DNA from: Epiperipatus broadwayi
Taxonomy: Eukaryota > Onychophora > Udeonychophora > Euonychophora > Peripatidae
Direction: 5' to 3'
Length of the DNA: 64,000 nucleotides
Assembly: GCA_028023455.1 (NCBI GenBank)
Contig: JAQFVV010000013.1
Coordinates: 4,220,001-4,284,000, forward strand
Shown: positions 36,700 through 47,977 of the stretch, one piece after another
How the letters are laid out: the number at the start of each line of letters is the position of its first letter
How positions within the stretch are numbered: position 1 is the first letter of the stretch
Position numbers and translations under genes: made by a program
The notes under the pieces: generated by a model
Databases searched by the model: none
The model's input: only the letters and a program-made list of their open reading frames with translations
Told to the model about the DNA's origin: nothing

Positions 36700-37870
36700 C
36701 AGTTTCTCATTTTTTTACTCCATAAAAATGTGAAGTTTTAAAATTATTATTGAGCCTTCCACTTCCTTTTAACCTTTGATGAATGTATCATAAAAGTGTT
36801 GTCAGCTGAGTTAATAATTTTGTCTCCTTCTATAGCTTTGCCTGCTGCATTTGCAAATTGATTTAGTGTTGACATTCCATTACTTCTTGTTATTCTTTTA
36901 TTTTATCTGTTTTGTTTTCAATTGTAGAGTTTTTTGTGATGTTGATAATTTCAAATCAATGCATATTTGGAATGGTAATGTTTATATGTTTTTTCAAGAA
37001 TGTTTATTTGTCCATTTGCACTTGCACAATTTGCATGAATTATAATCTTAATAGTTATTTCAGTTCATATTTTCTGCATTATATTCCTGATTCAAATTTT
37101 TTTTCCTACTTTGAATTTCTTTTCTTTGGTAATTGTTTCTTCAAAATATTCTTTTGGAAGTAGCATTATTAGTTTATTTCAAAACTTCCATCCAGACAAT
37201 AATTCATCAGGAATTTTCCAGTTATTGCCACTGTGGTAGAATATTATTGTAATAATATTGTAAATACAGCTTCTTGAATATCAATTGTATTGATTTTAGT
37301 TAAAGCTCTTTTATATATAATGTACTTACTGCATTACCTGCTAAATTATTAGATTGTCAGTTTTGTTAAATATTAGATGAATTTAAAAAAAAAGTAAATC
37401 CAGAGCCTTTGTCAGATTTAATAATTTCTGGCAAACATAGATATAAAAAGATTTCTTTTAATTTCTTTGTTGTTCTTTCTGCACTAGTATTTTTTACTAC
37501 TTAACATTCTATACATCAAGAGTAAGCATCTGTCATTATTAGAATATATATATGCTTTAAAAGTGATAGCTTAATTGGCCATGGCTTAGTTGTCTTAGGT
37601 TATGATATATATTTTTTCCAAAAGTCATAGATTATTATGGTTTACAATTCTTAAATTTTCAATTTCAATATTAATATTAGGCACCTTGGCATAATACAGA
37701 TTTTTGCCAACATTTTGACTCTTACTACTATTTGATAACCATGGTGAAATACATTGTGTATCTTTTTATGTCCAATTGTTAGTAGTATTGTTCAGTCACT
37801 GTTTGATATAGCACTCTTGCATATGGTAAGATGCATTCTTATATTCCTAAAGGATAATGATAACTATTTT
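36700..37870 (-). pseudogene. Ty3/Gypsy integrase remnant between two LTR-like repeats
   Basis: Minus-strand frames give LIMTDAYS.CIE (near 37530; the core containing the first catalytic Asp), VVKNTSAERTTKKLKEIFLY, CLPEIIKSDKGSGF (near 37430-37390; canonical SDNG..F with the second Asp), and downstream decayed integrase sequence to about 36700. Upstream of the core, near 37700-37780, QCISPWLSN...NVGKNLYYAKVPN reads like the linker after the zinc-binding HHCC part. Integrase inserts retrotransposon DNA. Only this domain survives. No gag, protease, RT or RNase H remains between the repeats, so the element has an internal deletion. Open frames on the plus strand at 36851-37163 are shadows. Confidence 0.7.
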
Positions 37871-38064
37871 GGCGTTTTGCAAATCAAGCTCCATTTATTC
37901 GTCTAATTAGAACATGGTATTTCTTGTCACTCTTAGTTTAGTTTGATATCATTTTGCTGTTCATCTTATTTGATTGTATTTCAGTATTCATGCTGAATTA
38001 GTTTCACCTTCATATTCTTCAATTCTAATCATATGATTATGTAGATAGTTAAAAGTAGGTCTTC

Positions 38065-38678
38065 AACTGGTGAATATACATGCCATAAAAATATTGATAT
38101 TTATAAATTTATTTAGCATGATCATCATCATATATGTACAATAAATATAACTTTCTAAAATTTTACAAACAAATATTTATTTGTATTAATAAATTCTGAA
38201 TTTTAGCAATGACAATGATTATCTTAACTCTGAACGCTTTTTACATGCAATTACAAATGCTGATATTTATCTGAAGGTTTACTAAATAATAATGAAGACT
38301 GGGTAGCCTTTATAAAATTCTCATTTCAGATGGAAGATATCTCCTATTACTTATTCTCACTTTACTTAGATGAAGAATCTTATTATGGTGTTTATTTTTC
38401 AAGGTCAGAAAACATGAAAAATCTATCGAACAGTTCAATTTGTTATTTTTATTAATTTTATACTTATTTTTTGCTCTGGAATAGTCCATCGTTTTTTGTT
38501 ATTTAATTAATAGTGGGGGTTTTAGCCATAATTATTGTATATCTTATTAGATTAAAATATATTTTTTAAATTTGAAAACTTTATCATTTAAATAGTTTTG
38601 AAACTAACTAATCTTTAATTTGTTTTTATTATTTTTAAACTAAAAATTCTTTAATTAGTTTTTATTTACAATATAATG
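38065..38678 (-). repeat. LTR-like direct repeat, right copy
   Basis: Same-orientation partner of 35985-36686, about 90 bp shorter because of a gap near its left end. For the minus-strand integrase this would be the 5' LTR. The right end (...ACAATATAATG) matches the left copy's ...ACAATATAACA except for the last two bases. No clear target-site duplication was seen. Confidence 0.6.
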
Positions 38679-40009
38679 TTACTTTAATACATAGCAAATT
38701 AGAACTAAAATCTTACAGTTAGTAACTGCTAAAATCACTCAAAGCCCTTCTTTAATTAAAGTTTGTACTATCAACTGATTAAAATGAATTTTTGACATGA
38801 CATCAAATAAATCCAATTGCAGAGCCAACTGGAGCTTAGCATGAAAGTCAATTAAAAAATTAACAACTTTATTAATTAAACATGTAGAAAATAAACAACA
38901 ACAATAATAATATAAAAATTAATGAATGAATAGATGTGATTAAACTATAATATCATAAATAATTTATATTATTGTTGAGAATACAATGAATTAATTGATG
39001 GATTCTAATTTCATCAAAATTAAATATAGAAGTCATTATATTATAAATCTTAATCCTGTAAGTGATATATCAGTAGTGATTAGGCTATAAGCAGTTCCAA
39101 CTGATTAGATAGTTGTTGAGATATATACTTTATTCTGACTAATGATTGGATGATGAAAAATTAAATATAAAAAAATAATTGAAATTGATTTAAAAATTGT
39201 ATAATAGTATAATAGTGTATTGGAATACTGTAGTGAAAAGTTATTAGTAGTATGAAATGAGAGAAATAAAAGATTGATAGCAGGATAATAAATAATAAGA
39301 AAAAAAAAATTTATATGTGGATAGATCCTGCAATATGAAGAAATTGATATAGAATAAAAATAACATTTTGAAGATGATATGGATTCATATTATAATTTAA
39401 TAGTGCAATGCTAGAATTGATTTTTTTTAAAGAAAAACAAAGAAGAAAGAAAATGGTTAATTAAAAGAAGGCTAGCAAACAATTATGGTATTTATCCAAT
39501 ACAAAAAGTACTTGTAAACAATAATGTTAGTTAATAAAGTAAATTCAAATACAAGTTAAAATTATTCAAGAAAACTTTTTAAAATGCAGTAGCAGATTAA
39601 AAGCAAAAGAATAATAAAGAATTATGTGAATGACATGATCATGAATAAAATGATAGAAAAAAAAAAAGATAGAAATAGAAAACTTAGCAGTGAAATGAAA
39701 TGTAAAACAAATAAAGCTACAAGAAAGTGTTTTATGAGATAAAGGAATTGAAAATAAAATGGTGAGTGGTTTAATATATATTAGTATAAAACAATTTGGA
39801 TAAAAAAAACCATTATCATAGTAATGATATAGCAATAAAAGAAATAGTACATCCAGAAAGTATTAACTTATAATCTAATATAATTAAAATAAATACTAGA
39901 TTATATGATATAATTTCAACAAAAAAAGTAACCACATAACCTCACTTTCAGTAGAAAATTATTTTTCTTTTGTTATAGTTATACACTGGATAGGGATTTA
40001 TTAAGCATT
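38679..40009. other. AT-rich intergenic DNA, no gene seen
   Basis: A-rich, low-complexity sequence. The minus-strand 89-codon frame at 39566-39835 is Phe/His/Ile-rich and not protein-like. Nothing is supported. Confidence 0.45.
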
Positions 40010-40140
40010 ATCTTGCATTTATTGATTATTAAAGTTTACACTAGGTGGTATGAACATAGTAAGAGAAAAAGAATTTGCTACTGAACAGCACTATATAAAC
40101 TGGGGTCATGCGATGTCTTATTGGTTTTATACCAATCCTG
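40010..40140 (+). repeat. SINE family 1-related tail joined to inverted head fragment
   Basis: The sequence AAGCATTATCTTGCATTTAT then TGATTATTAAAGTTTACACT and AGGTGGTATGAACATAGTAAG resembles the tail half of the diverged SINE at 40285. It is followed at 40105-40130 by GGTCATGCGATGTCTTATTGG, which reads as the reverse complement of the family 1 head (CCAATAAACATCACATGATC). The same inverted-head wording occurs near 58655-58680. Confidence 0.45.
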
Positions 40141-40284
40141 ATCAAAGAATAGAGGTACCTATAGTTATTAAAAAATTAAAGTTACCATAATATGACTACA
40201 CAAGCAAGTTGACTTAGATTGAAATCATTAACATGTTTTTCAGTTTGGTTGATAGCTCAATAGTAAAACATAAAAGTAAAAAAT

Positions 40285-40515
40285 GGCTGTCAGAGAAAAG
40301 ATGCATCAGATCCAAAAGTTACAGATTTACTGCTCCCAGATGCAAAAATTCTTCATTGATAAAAATCATAAGCTAGAAACTAGTCTAATGATATTGAATA
40401 AAATAACACTGAATAAAGATTTAATAAGTATTACTATCTGCAATCTACTGATTATTAAAGCTTACACTAGATGTCATAACTATGATGAAAGAAAAAGAAT
40501 TTACTACTGAACAAC
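40285..40515 (+). mobile_element. diverged SINE family 1 copy
   Basis: Order of recognisable parts: ATGCATCAGATCCAAAAGTT, TTCATTGATAAAAATCATAA and GCTAGAAACTAGTCTAATG (the core), ATTGAATAAAATAACACTG, and TGATTATTAAAGCTTACACT then AGATGTCATAACTATGATG (the tail). The order is the same as in the SINE at 3452, but the sequence is much more diverged, so this is an older subfamily. The 75-codon frame at 40283-40510 is incidental. Confidence 0.55.
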
Positions 40516-42287
40516 AAAACTAATGTTTTGAGTATTTACACTTGCAAGATTTTACCACACTGTTTTTATAAAGATCATATCATATGATCTGGTACTTATT
40601 TTAATTATGTTAACATTTATTTATACTTAATTAGTGATTTGTTCTTTCCCAAGTTTATTAACAGTAAATACTTAATAGCTCTGTCTAGGAGATGAAATAA
40701 TGCCAAAAGTGAATATTTATAATTAATTTTAGTCTTGAAATTTATTGATGTCTAAATTTGTTATTCTACATATGATCTCCTACTTAGCAGAAAAGGAATT
40801 TCTTGTGTTGACAAAAATAATAGTCTGGGCATTAATATTGGTGAGATTTATTGTGCTATTCTTAAGGGAAGGGCATTATTGCTTGGGAGTTTATAAGAAG
40901 TTTGAGCATCAGAAACTGCAAGTGCTAGAATTGATCATGGGATCTCCTAAATCAGATGGTCTACCAACTAAGCAAACTGCTCAGGGTATTCTTAGGGAGG
41001 TTATATGATTTAGTATTTGTTTCAAATAATAAATTATTATAAATTAAAAGAATGAGTGAAAAAACTAGAATTTGGGTAGTAGAAATAACAAATTCTCATT
41101 TATTTTAAATAAAGTTGTATAGATAAAGACAAAATAGATCGTACAACAATGAAGAAATTTTGAAAACTTCAATTACAATATATATATATAAGAAATTTTG
41201 AAAACTTCAATTACAATATATATATATAAGAAAAGCGTGAGGAAGTGATGAAATTCAATTTATTTATTATTACAAGATAAAAGAGTTTGAGAAAATTTGT
41301 TGATGTGTTTTATCAGTTGTTACTATTGTAAGAGGTCTAATATAATGAAATAATTTTTTTTTATAACACTTAATTCAGTCTCACATAGATTAAGTATTAA
41401 TGAATACTCATACCCTAGAGTTACTGAATAATAAATTTTAAATTTTACTTCAGTGCAATCATTAGTTACTAAGAAAGTACCACAAGCAAATAGCTAATAT
41501 AATATTTTTAAAGTAAAGCTTATATTATTTAATAAAAAAAGTTTATTTGTATTAAAACATACAAAAAGTTATTACATATTTATTCAAAATTGTTTTATTT
41601 TAAAATACATGAAAAAATAAAATATAAATATAAGAGAAATTTATATTAAATTAGTTTAAGTATTTTAGATAATTCAAGATAAAATTTAATAGAATTATAA
41701 AGTTATTATTTGGATACAGTTGAACAATAATAATTTAATAAAATCTATAAGTTGAATAGATCAAGTGGATGTCCGATAAGATTTTTTAGAAGGGCAGTTA
41801 AAAGAAATGAAAAAAAATAGCATGTTGTTGAATTCACTATAAACTTTAAGATGTATTAATGAAAAACGAATACAATATTAAACATTTGTTTTTACAATGA
41901 AAATAATTTTTATTGTACCAGTGTTTATATTCTAACATTAGATTTACAGCCATTAAAGATAAAAGTTTTTAATCCTTGATAGCTAATGCTATTGTATGGG
42001 TTGGTTTAAAAAAAAAACCTGTAATCAAATGGTTATTGGAAATAATATTATTTCTTCCAAACTCAAATAATTATTGTTATTGAATATTTGAATTGATCAA
42101 CATGATTTTATTGTTTAAGCATAAATATCGCTGTAAAAAAGTTTGATGTAGCTATACTCAAAGCATTTTATAGATTATATTGTAATTAAAAGAAATTGAA
42201 TTATATGGATTCTGAAGGCAGCAGATGGTTGGACGGATAATAGATGGGTATAATAAGAATGATATTAAAAATAGATCTCAAACATAT
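40516..42287. other. AT-rich intergenic DNA, no gene seen
   Basis: An 87-codon frame at 40745-41008 (plus) has a hydrophobic first half and a more polar second half (KKFEHQKLQVLELIMGSPKS) that I do not recognise. It could be a fragment of an unidentified element. The 38-bp tandem repeat at 41153-41228 is listed separately. The rest is featureless. Confidence 0.4.
41153..41228 (+). repeat. 38-bp tandem duplication, two exact units
   Basis: The unit AGAAATTTTGAAAACTTC followed by AATTACAATATATATATATA occurs at 41153-41190 and again at 41191-41228 without differences, so the duplication is recent. Confidence 0.9.
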
Positions 42288-42560
42288 TAGTAAAAAAAAA
42301 GATGTTTATTCTTTAAAAATAATTACAATTTTACACCAAATGTCAACTCTTTTTGAACACTAAAATTCCGGATTAGATTTTCAAGTTATCATGCTACTGA
42401 AAACATACAATTTTTTTTAAGGAGTGTGTTGTAGAAATAAATAGCTCTGTTTTTAGATTCACTAAAAAAATTAAATCCTGACATTTCTTTAACAATAAAT
42501 GTGTTACTGATTTCTTTATTTAAAAAAAATTTTGTGAGATTTTTGGTTAGGCTTCAAAGT
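42288..42560 (+). repeat. dispersed repeat pair, copy 1
   Basis: Starting TATTAGTAAAAAAAAAGATG and then TTTATTCTTTAAAAATAATTA, this stretch aligns with 43906-44110 in the same orientation (shared CACTAAAATT.C..ATTAGAT and ATACAATT.TTTTAAG). The pair flanks an RTE-like LINE remnant. Confidence 0.45.
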
Positions 42561-43179
42561 TAAAATCCAAAAGCCATCATGCCTTAACTTATACAATGCT
42601 TTTCAAGAACACACTTTTTTATGCCAGTCCATATTCTCCATCTACTGTCAGCTTATTCATTGCTATTTCATGCTATTCTTTCCACATTTCCAGAGTAACT
42701 TCTATGTTAAAAATTCATGAAAAATTTTGATCATAGATCTAGTATACCTGATTTTGTTTTTTTAATCTAAGGAGCAGTCATCTTTCATCAAACTATCATC
42801 TTAAAATTTAAAAAAAAAATCTTGATGTTTTGTATTCAAGCCTACTTGCATAATTATATAGTTATATAAATATATAGTTATATGAGCACTTAAAGTCAAA
42901 GAAACTGGCAATTGCTAACAGAGCTGGGACAAAAAATAATCTGCTCTTGTGGAGATTTATAAACTAGTAATTAACAAAAAGTCTTTAAAGTGATTGATTG
43001 ATTAAAACTATTTAGATCTTTTTTGATACATTGAAAATAATATTTAGTTTAAGAAAAACAATTTCATAATTATATCGAATGAATAAATGGCGCTTTTTTA
43101 TTTGATAAAGCTGAGTACATAGAAGAATGTGGTGAAACTTACAGAATATCATTCATCTTTTAATACTTTGTATAGTTTC
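42561..43179. other. AT-rich intergenic DNA, no gene seen
   Basis: No motif is recognised. This probably includes the unreadable front part of the LINE remnant that follows. Confidence 0.4.
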
Positions 43180-43770
43180 ACAAAAGCATTCAAATGTATA
43201 GATGTGTTTTATTGCCAAGTGGAATTAATACAATTTGTAGAAAGTTTGGAATGAAAGTAAATATAAATAAAACTAAGACAGTGAAAGTAAATAGAGAAAT
43301 GAATCATTAGTTATTATTAGGTAAAAAGTTATACAATATATTAATGCTTTGAACATTTATTTTGTGATGAATTAATTAGATTTCTTTTTCTTTTAAAAAA
43401 AAAAGACTTGTTATATGTTTCATATTGGATGTATATTTATATAGAATAAAGATCGTATCAATTAGGAAACAGAAGTTAAAATATTGAAAGCTTTGAGATG
43501 TGATCTGTAAAATGATGAAAATGATATATGTAAAGTTAAGATTAGAGATAGAGAAATGTTGAAAGTAACTGACAAAAGATCAAAGATCATTTTTGTTCAG
43601 AAAATTATGAATCTAAAGAACAACTGGGTCCGGAATATATCTGGGCCAAGGAAATCATGAAATATAGTGAAAGTAACTGTAGATAGCAAGAAAAAAAAGT
43701 GAAATCTTATTTATGATCTTAAAAAGAGAAATAGTTCTGAGCAGTTAAAAACAGAATAATGATGATGGTG
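43180..43770 (+). mobile_element. decayed RTE-like LINE 3' fragment
   Basis: The plus strand gives RKFGMKVNINKTKTVKVNRE (the 'GLKINIDKTK' motif after the FADD box). After frame breaks it gives VKIRDREMLKVTDKRSKI and QKIMNLKNNWVRNISG, corresponding to the C-terminal 'LKW.WAGHIAR' segment. The fragment ends near a TGATGATGG tail at 43761-43769, as RTE elements do. It is too broken to function. Confidence 0.55.
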
Positions 43771-43905
43771 TTTGTTTTAATGAATTTTATAGATAAAATT
43801 ATTTTTATGTGTGACGAATAATAACATATGTCCACTTTTTTACAGTCTAAATTAATCACTGTTGTGTGTACCTTTTAAAAATACAGTTGCATAAAATCTA
43901 GGAAT

Positions 43906-44110
43906 GTATTAGTAAAAAAAAAATTGATGCTTATTCTTTAAAAGCAATTATTATTTAGATATGGAACAATTGTTAATCACTAAAATTGCAAATTTAGATT
44001 GACAAGCTTATCGAGAGACTAAATCATACAATTCTTTTAAGAAATATGATATGAATATGAATGTTTTTTTGAATTGACTGAAAAGAAATTTCATGATTGG
44101 TTTTTGATAA
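43906..44110 (+). repeat. dispersed repeat pair, copy 2
   Basis: Diverged partner of 42288-42560, beginning TATTAGTAAAAAAAAAATTG. It lies between two LINE remnants. Whether the pair represents long terminal repeats or two unrelated copies cannot be told. Confidence 0.4.
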
Positions 44111-44379
44111 TTATTATGTTCATAGTGATATAATTAAACAAAAATGCATGGCAACTGTTTTGGTGTAATAATTGAATAAGCATAAAACTTTTTAAACAAA
44201 TATGAGATTTAAAAAAAAAATTTGAATGACTGAAACACTATTGAATTAAACTTACAAAGAATAAACAATTATCCATTGATCATGGTCACTTTAAATGTTT
44301 TTTTTTGACATGATCAAAATAACAAATACATGCAGTCCTGTTAAATGAATAAATATATAAATACTTTTATATAATATTA

Positions 44380-46430
44380 ATATTTTGAACAGATGGAGGA
44401 AGTATTTTAATTAACTTTTGAATAATGATACAAAAATTAAGATAACTTTTGATGTTATATTTATCCTATCTTTTCACTTAAATTCTAATAAAGATATTCA
44501 GATTAGTGAAGTTAAAATAGTATTTTATAATCTTAAAAATGGAAAAACTTCAAGTCCTAATGAAAAGTTTTAAAATATAATGGTAATATTTTAATTTCAA
44601 CTACTGGAATTTTCCAGAATATATAGATCCATCTAGTCTTATATTCTGATTTTAAAAATGTTTTTATTGTTTCTTTAAGAATAAATAAATGATTACTAGA
44701 GACTTAATCTAGTTTTAGCCAATTAAAAAGCATTCTAGACACAATGTTTATTGTCAAGCAAATACAGTAAAAGCTTTGTGAGTTAAAGTTACAATTTATA
44801 AATTGTTTTTATTGATTGGCAAAGACATCTAGCTCAGTTAGCAAAATCTGTGTTAACATTTGTAATTAGTTATCCAACAAAGTTTATTCATAACATATAG
44901 CTTCTGTATGAATAAATTATTATTCCTAGTGGAAAGCCTGAGATATATGAGACAAAAACTGATGTTAAACAGAGTTGTTTATCTTCAGATTTGTTTTCCA
45001 TTTGTATGGTGATTGCCTTTGAAATAGTTTATAAGAATTTTTATAAACAAGTCATCAATATTTTTATATGTTTGAAAGTGAAGTTTTCGTTTGAACCTAT
45101 TAGAAAGATAAGCAAAAACAGTATCTTGGTTTTAAGTTTATAATATATGATAATTAAGTTATTTTTGCCAATTCAATTGATGATCTATAAAACATTGTTA
45201 ATGTTTTCAATACAATTTGTAAAGATTTTGACTTAATAGTAATTATTCAAAAAACTCAAATTCTTTATCAGCTATCAGCTTATATTGAAAAAAAAACTTC
45301 AAGTATTAATTTAATTGATTGTAAGCTTGAGAATGTAAATCAATTTAAATATTGTAACATAATATGATCACCATTTCATATTCTTACACATGCTGTTAAC
45401 AAGAATACCAAACTAGATAGGGATTTTATGCACAAATCTTCCTGCATCCATTGATTATGAAGTCTTGCACTTGGTGGCATTACTATATAGAGAGTTTGGT
45501 ACTCTTATTATAACATGGTAACTTTTTAAATAGTAGGGTAGACTTAGATATTGAAATATAACCTAGATTCTTAATCTGTCACTGCTGTAATCAACAAATT
45601 AAAAGATAAGATATATTATATACTTGACATTATTATTTCAATTAAGTTAATTTGCCAAGTGTAGGTCAAACAGTCTTAGAATGCTGAAAAATGTTCTAGT
45701 CATAAAATAAACCTGTTAATCATGATAATGTCTTTAAAAAATCAAACAAATATGCAATACTAAAAGGTTTATATCTAGTCTAATCTAAAATGTACCAAGT
45801 TCAGACATATTGTTCTTGGTATTCCTATTCCATATTACACCGATGTATAATTCCTGATATTTACTATTTCTTTGTGATGGATCAATAAATTAGAAGTGTA
45901 ATTCATAATAAAATGAAATGTAGGCTGTTTTTTTCATTTTATTATACAAAAGAAAAATATGGATCTTTTATAAATGTAATGTAAAGACACTGAAAAAAAA
46001 GTAATTTAACAATGCTAAGATCATAAAAATATGATGACAATAATATAAGATTAGTCAGTTTGCTTGTTAAGTTGATGAATGTGAAACTACTAATTTAAAG
46101 GTACATATTCATTGGATTTATCATAATTTATTTAAAAAAGACTGTAATAATTATTTTAAAGTTAAAATGGAGCATGGTTTTTTTTTTTAGGTAAGCAGAT
46201 TTTGTTTAATTGGGTCTGAGGACAGAACATAATGGATAGCTATCATTAGATAAATTGTTGAAAGTCTTTCCAACTGAGAGGATCACTAGATGTTAAATAA
46301 AAATATTTGAAAAATTAGCATGGCACATATATGTAAATATTGTGATTCATGCATTGGTTTGTATAATCATCACAAATCTTATTTAAGATTTTTATTCTTT
46401 TCCTTTCTGTCATTCTTTTAAAGCTAAAAT
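44380..46430 (+). mobile_element. decayed CR1/Jockey-like LINE (copy B), broken by a SINE
   Basis: Same family as 8390-10145. The plus strand gives IKKHSRHNVYCQAN (out-of-frame relic of the GFR..KSTLD.MFI motif, near 44725), GKPEIYETKTDVKQSCL (44930-44985; 'GVKQGC.L'), SDLFSICMVIAFEIV, FANSIDDL.NIVNVF and CKDFDLIVIIQKTQILYQ (45175-45275; the FADD region, with the catalytic aspartates lost, and the 'LTI..KKT' motif). It then gives IDCKLENVNQFKYCN, after which a SINE interrupts at 45362. The C-terminal zinc-finger-like end CKYCDSCIGLYNHHKS lies at 46332-46380. Stops and frameshifts throughout make it inactive. Confidence 0.65.
45366..45510 (+). mobile_element. SINE family 1 copy with internal deletion, inside LINE copy B
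   Basis: The head GATCACCATTTCATATTCTTA is followed directly by AACAAGAATACCAAACTAGA, TAGGGATTTTATGCACAAATC, TTGCACTTGGTGGCATTAC and AGAGAGTTTGGT. The GACGAAGG...AGAAACTAGTC core is missing. Flanks ATTGTAACAT (upstream) and ATTATAACAT (downstream) may be a 10-bp target-site duplication with one change. It separates LINE motifs that are contiguous in intact elements. Confidence 0.6.
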
Positions 46431-46889
46431 GGCTGTACACATTTACAAATGGCACATAATGATAGTGATTATGATTTATTAATAATGGTAGATAAATCAT
46501 AGCTCTGCAGTGACATTTCCAGTACTTGAACTAAATCCCAAAGAATAATCTATTTATGATTTTTTAATATTTTACATTACCTGTTTATAATACCAGACAT
46601 GGAATTACTTGTTTTGTGAGAAATCTTGCTTAAACCTTTTGCATCTTTTGATTGCTTTTGGGTTCATTATTTTATTATGGCATATACTTTTATTTTAAAA
46701 CAATTCTGGCATCTGATAATTTAATCATATTTTTCATTTTCAGCATGTAAAAGTAAGAATTGGTCTTTTTTTTAACCTAAATTATGTATAGATTATTTGA
46801 GCCATCTACTATTTATAGTCCTCAATATTTTATATAAATTTTTGGGTTTGTTAATTTTTTTTAAAATGTATATGTTAATGAATTGTTAT
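46431..46889. other. AT-rich intergenic DNA, no gene seen
   Basis: Low-complexity sequence after the LINE end. No frame or RNA is recognised. Confidence 0.45.
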
Positions 46890-47015
46890 TAAACAAGGTA
46901 AAACTCTCTCCATACAGTAAGTGCCACCCTGTGCCAACCAGAGTAATCAATGGATGCCAGAAGGCTTGTGCATAAAATCCCTATCTAGTGCCTACTCATC
47001 CAATATCCCCAGAGT
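46890..47015 (-). mobile_element. SINE family 1, tail two-thirds (-)
   Basis: Plus-strand reading AAACAAGGTAAAACTCTCTC, CCAGAGTAATCAATGGATGC, AGAAGGCTTGTGCATAAAAT, CCCTATCTAGTGCCTACTCA and CCAATATCCCCAGA matches the reverse complement of the SINE at 3452 very closely. It stops just before the core. As LINE-type retroposition truncates the 5' side, this is a 5'-truncated copy. Confidence 0.75.
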
Positions 47016-47597
47016 ATGTGATGCTTAGTGGTTTAATGAATTGTTGTTTAATAATATTCTAGACTTTATTTATTTTCCCTTTACCATTATATGTCTAAAA
47101 TTAAGATGAATGATGAAATGTTGGATTGCTATGAAATTTATTCAAATACATAATTTTTTTAATTTTCTTTTATCTTTATCATAAATTTTTTCATATACTC
47201 TACATTGATAAATATCTTATAATGACAATAAAAAAATTCATTTTTTTCATTAAGGTTGTGATCGTATATTGTTGCCCACTTCCCACTTCAACAAGAGTCA
47301 CCGTGATTTGCATATTATTAGTCATTAGCAAAATACTTATATCTCCCTTTTTGATGTCAAATCTTTCTAAAATTATTAGTTAAATAATTGTGATTAATAT
47401 TGACAACAGTCTGCTAATAATAACTTGATGGCAATTGTGATCTTGTCTTCAAAATAAAAGATTTTGTGGCTCTCCTTATAACTCAATTCACTGCAATATG
47501 TCATAATATATCACATTTAAACTGCATTAGTTTACATTCCTTTAGTATTAAAACATGTATCATCTCATTTGATGTGTTTCTACAATCAGTTTGTTTT
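47016..47597. other. AT-rich intergenic DNA, no gene seen
   Basis: No recognisable feature. A patch at 47265-47345 (CCACTTCAACAAGAGTCACC) is less AT-biased but carries no readable motif. Confidence 0.4.
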
Positions 47598-47879
47598 TCA
47601 AGAATATTTTCTTAAATTTGAACATGATCTTTCAGAAATATATGGTATAACAAATAACAGTAGAATGATTTTTAATTGAATGTCTATCATTTTAATGTCC
47701 CTGATATTTTCTTCTTTAAAACATTTGTTATCAAATCCTGGTAATATGCACAACGTGTTTTTATGAAGACACAATTTTGTTTCTTTCACAAATAGTAAGT
47801 TGTTTTTTACTGAGGCTATAATCTTGATAATATGTGTATAAAATGCGATAGTAGGGATCTCTACAGGTGTTTTAACCAC
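47598..47879 (-). CDS. unidentified 93-codon open frame ending at a palindrome
   Basis: On the minus strand a frame with fairly protein-like composition contains KTPVEIPTIAFYTHIIKIIA, KETKLCLHKNTLCILPGFDN and CFKEENIRDIKMIDIQL. I do not recognise a domain. Its first half lies inside the left arm of the hairpin at 47807-47977. The right arm, read on the plus strand, repeats the same peptide wording with small changes (VVKTPVEVPTIAFYTHI...). It is most likely a fragment of a transposable-element protein caught in an inverted duplication. Evidence for expression is absent. Confidence 0.25.
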   Translation of the reverse strand: MVKTPVEIPTIAFYTHIIKIIASVKNNLLFVKETKLCLHKNTLCILPGFDNKCFKEENIRDIKMIDIQLKIILLLFVIPYISERSCSNLRKYS

Positions 47880-47977
47880 AAGCTTACACTATAGAAATAA
47901 GCTTGTGGTTAAAACACCTGTAGAGGTCCCTACTATCGCATTTTATACGCATATTATCGAGGTTATAGCCTCAGTAA
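47807..47977. repeat. hairpin palindrome, 80-bp arms, 11-base loop
   Basis: The left arm 47807-47886 and right arm 47898-47977 are inverted copies of equal length, separated by CACTATAGAAA. The inner 40 bp are nearly perfect (AAGCTTGTGGTTAAAACACC then TGTAGAG..CCCTACTATCGC). Mismatches are mostly C-to-T or G-to-A type. The right arm keeps CpGs (TACGC, ATCGAGG) where the left has TG or CA. Confidence 0.9.

Noticed and set aside
36851-37163. Hydrophobic plus-strand frames
   Set aside because: They are shadows of the minus-strand integrase remnant.
41153-41228. CRISPR-like or larger tandem array
   Set aside because: There are only two adjacent units without spacers, in a eukaryotic context.
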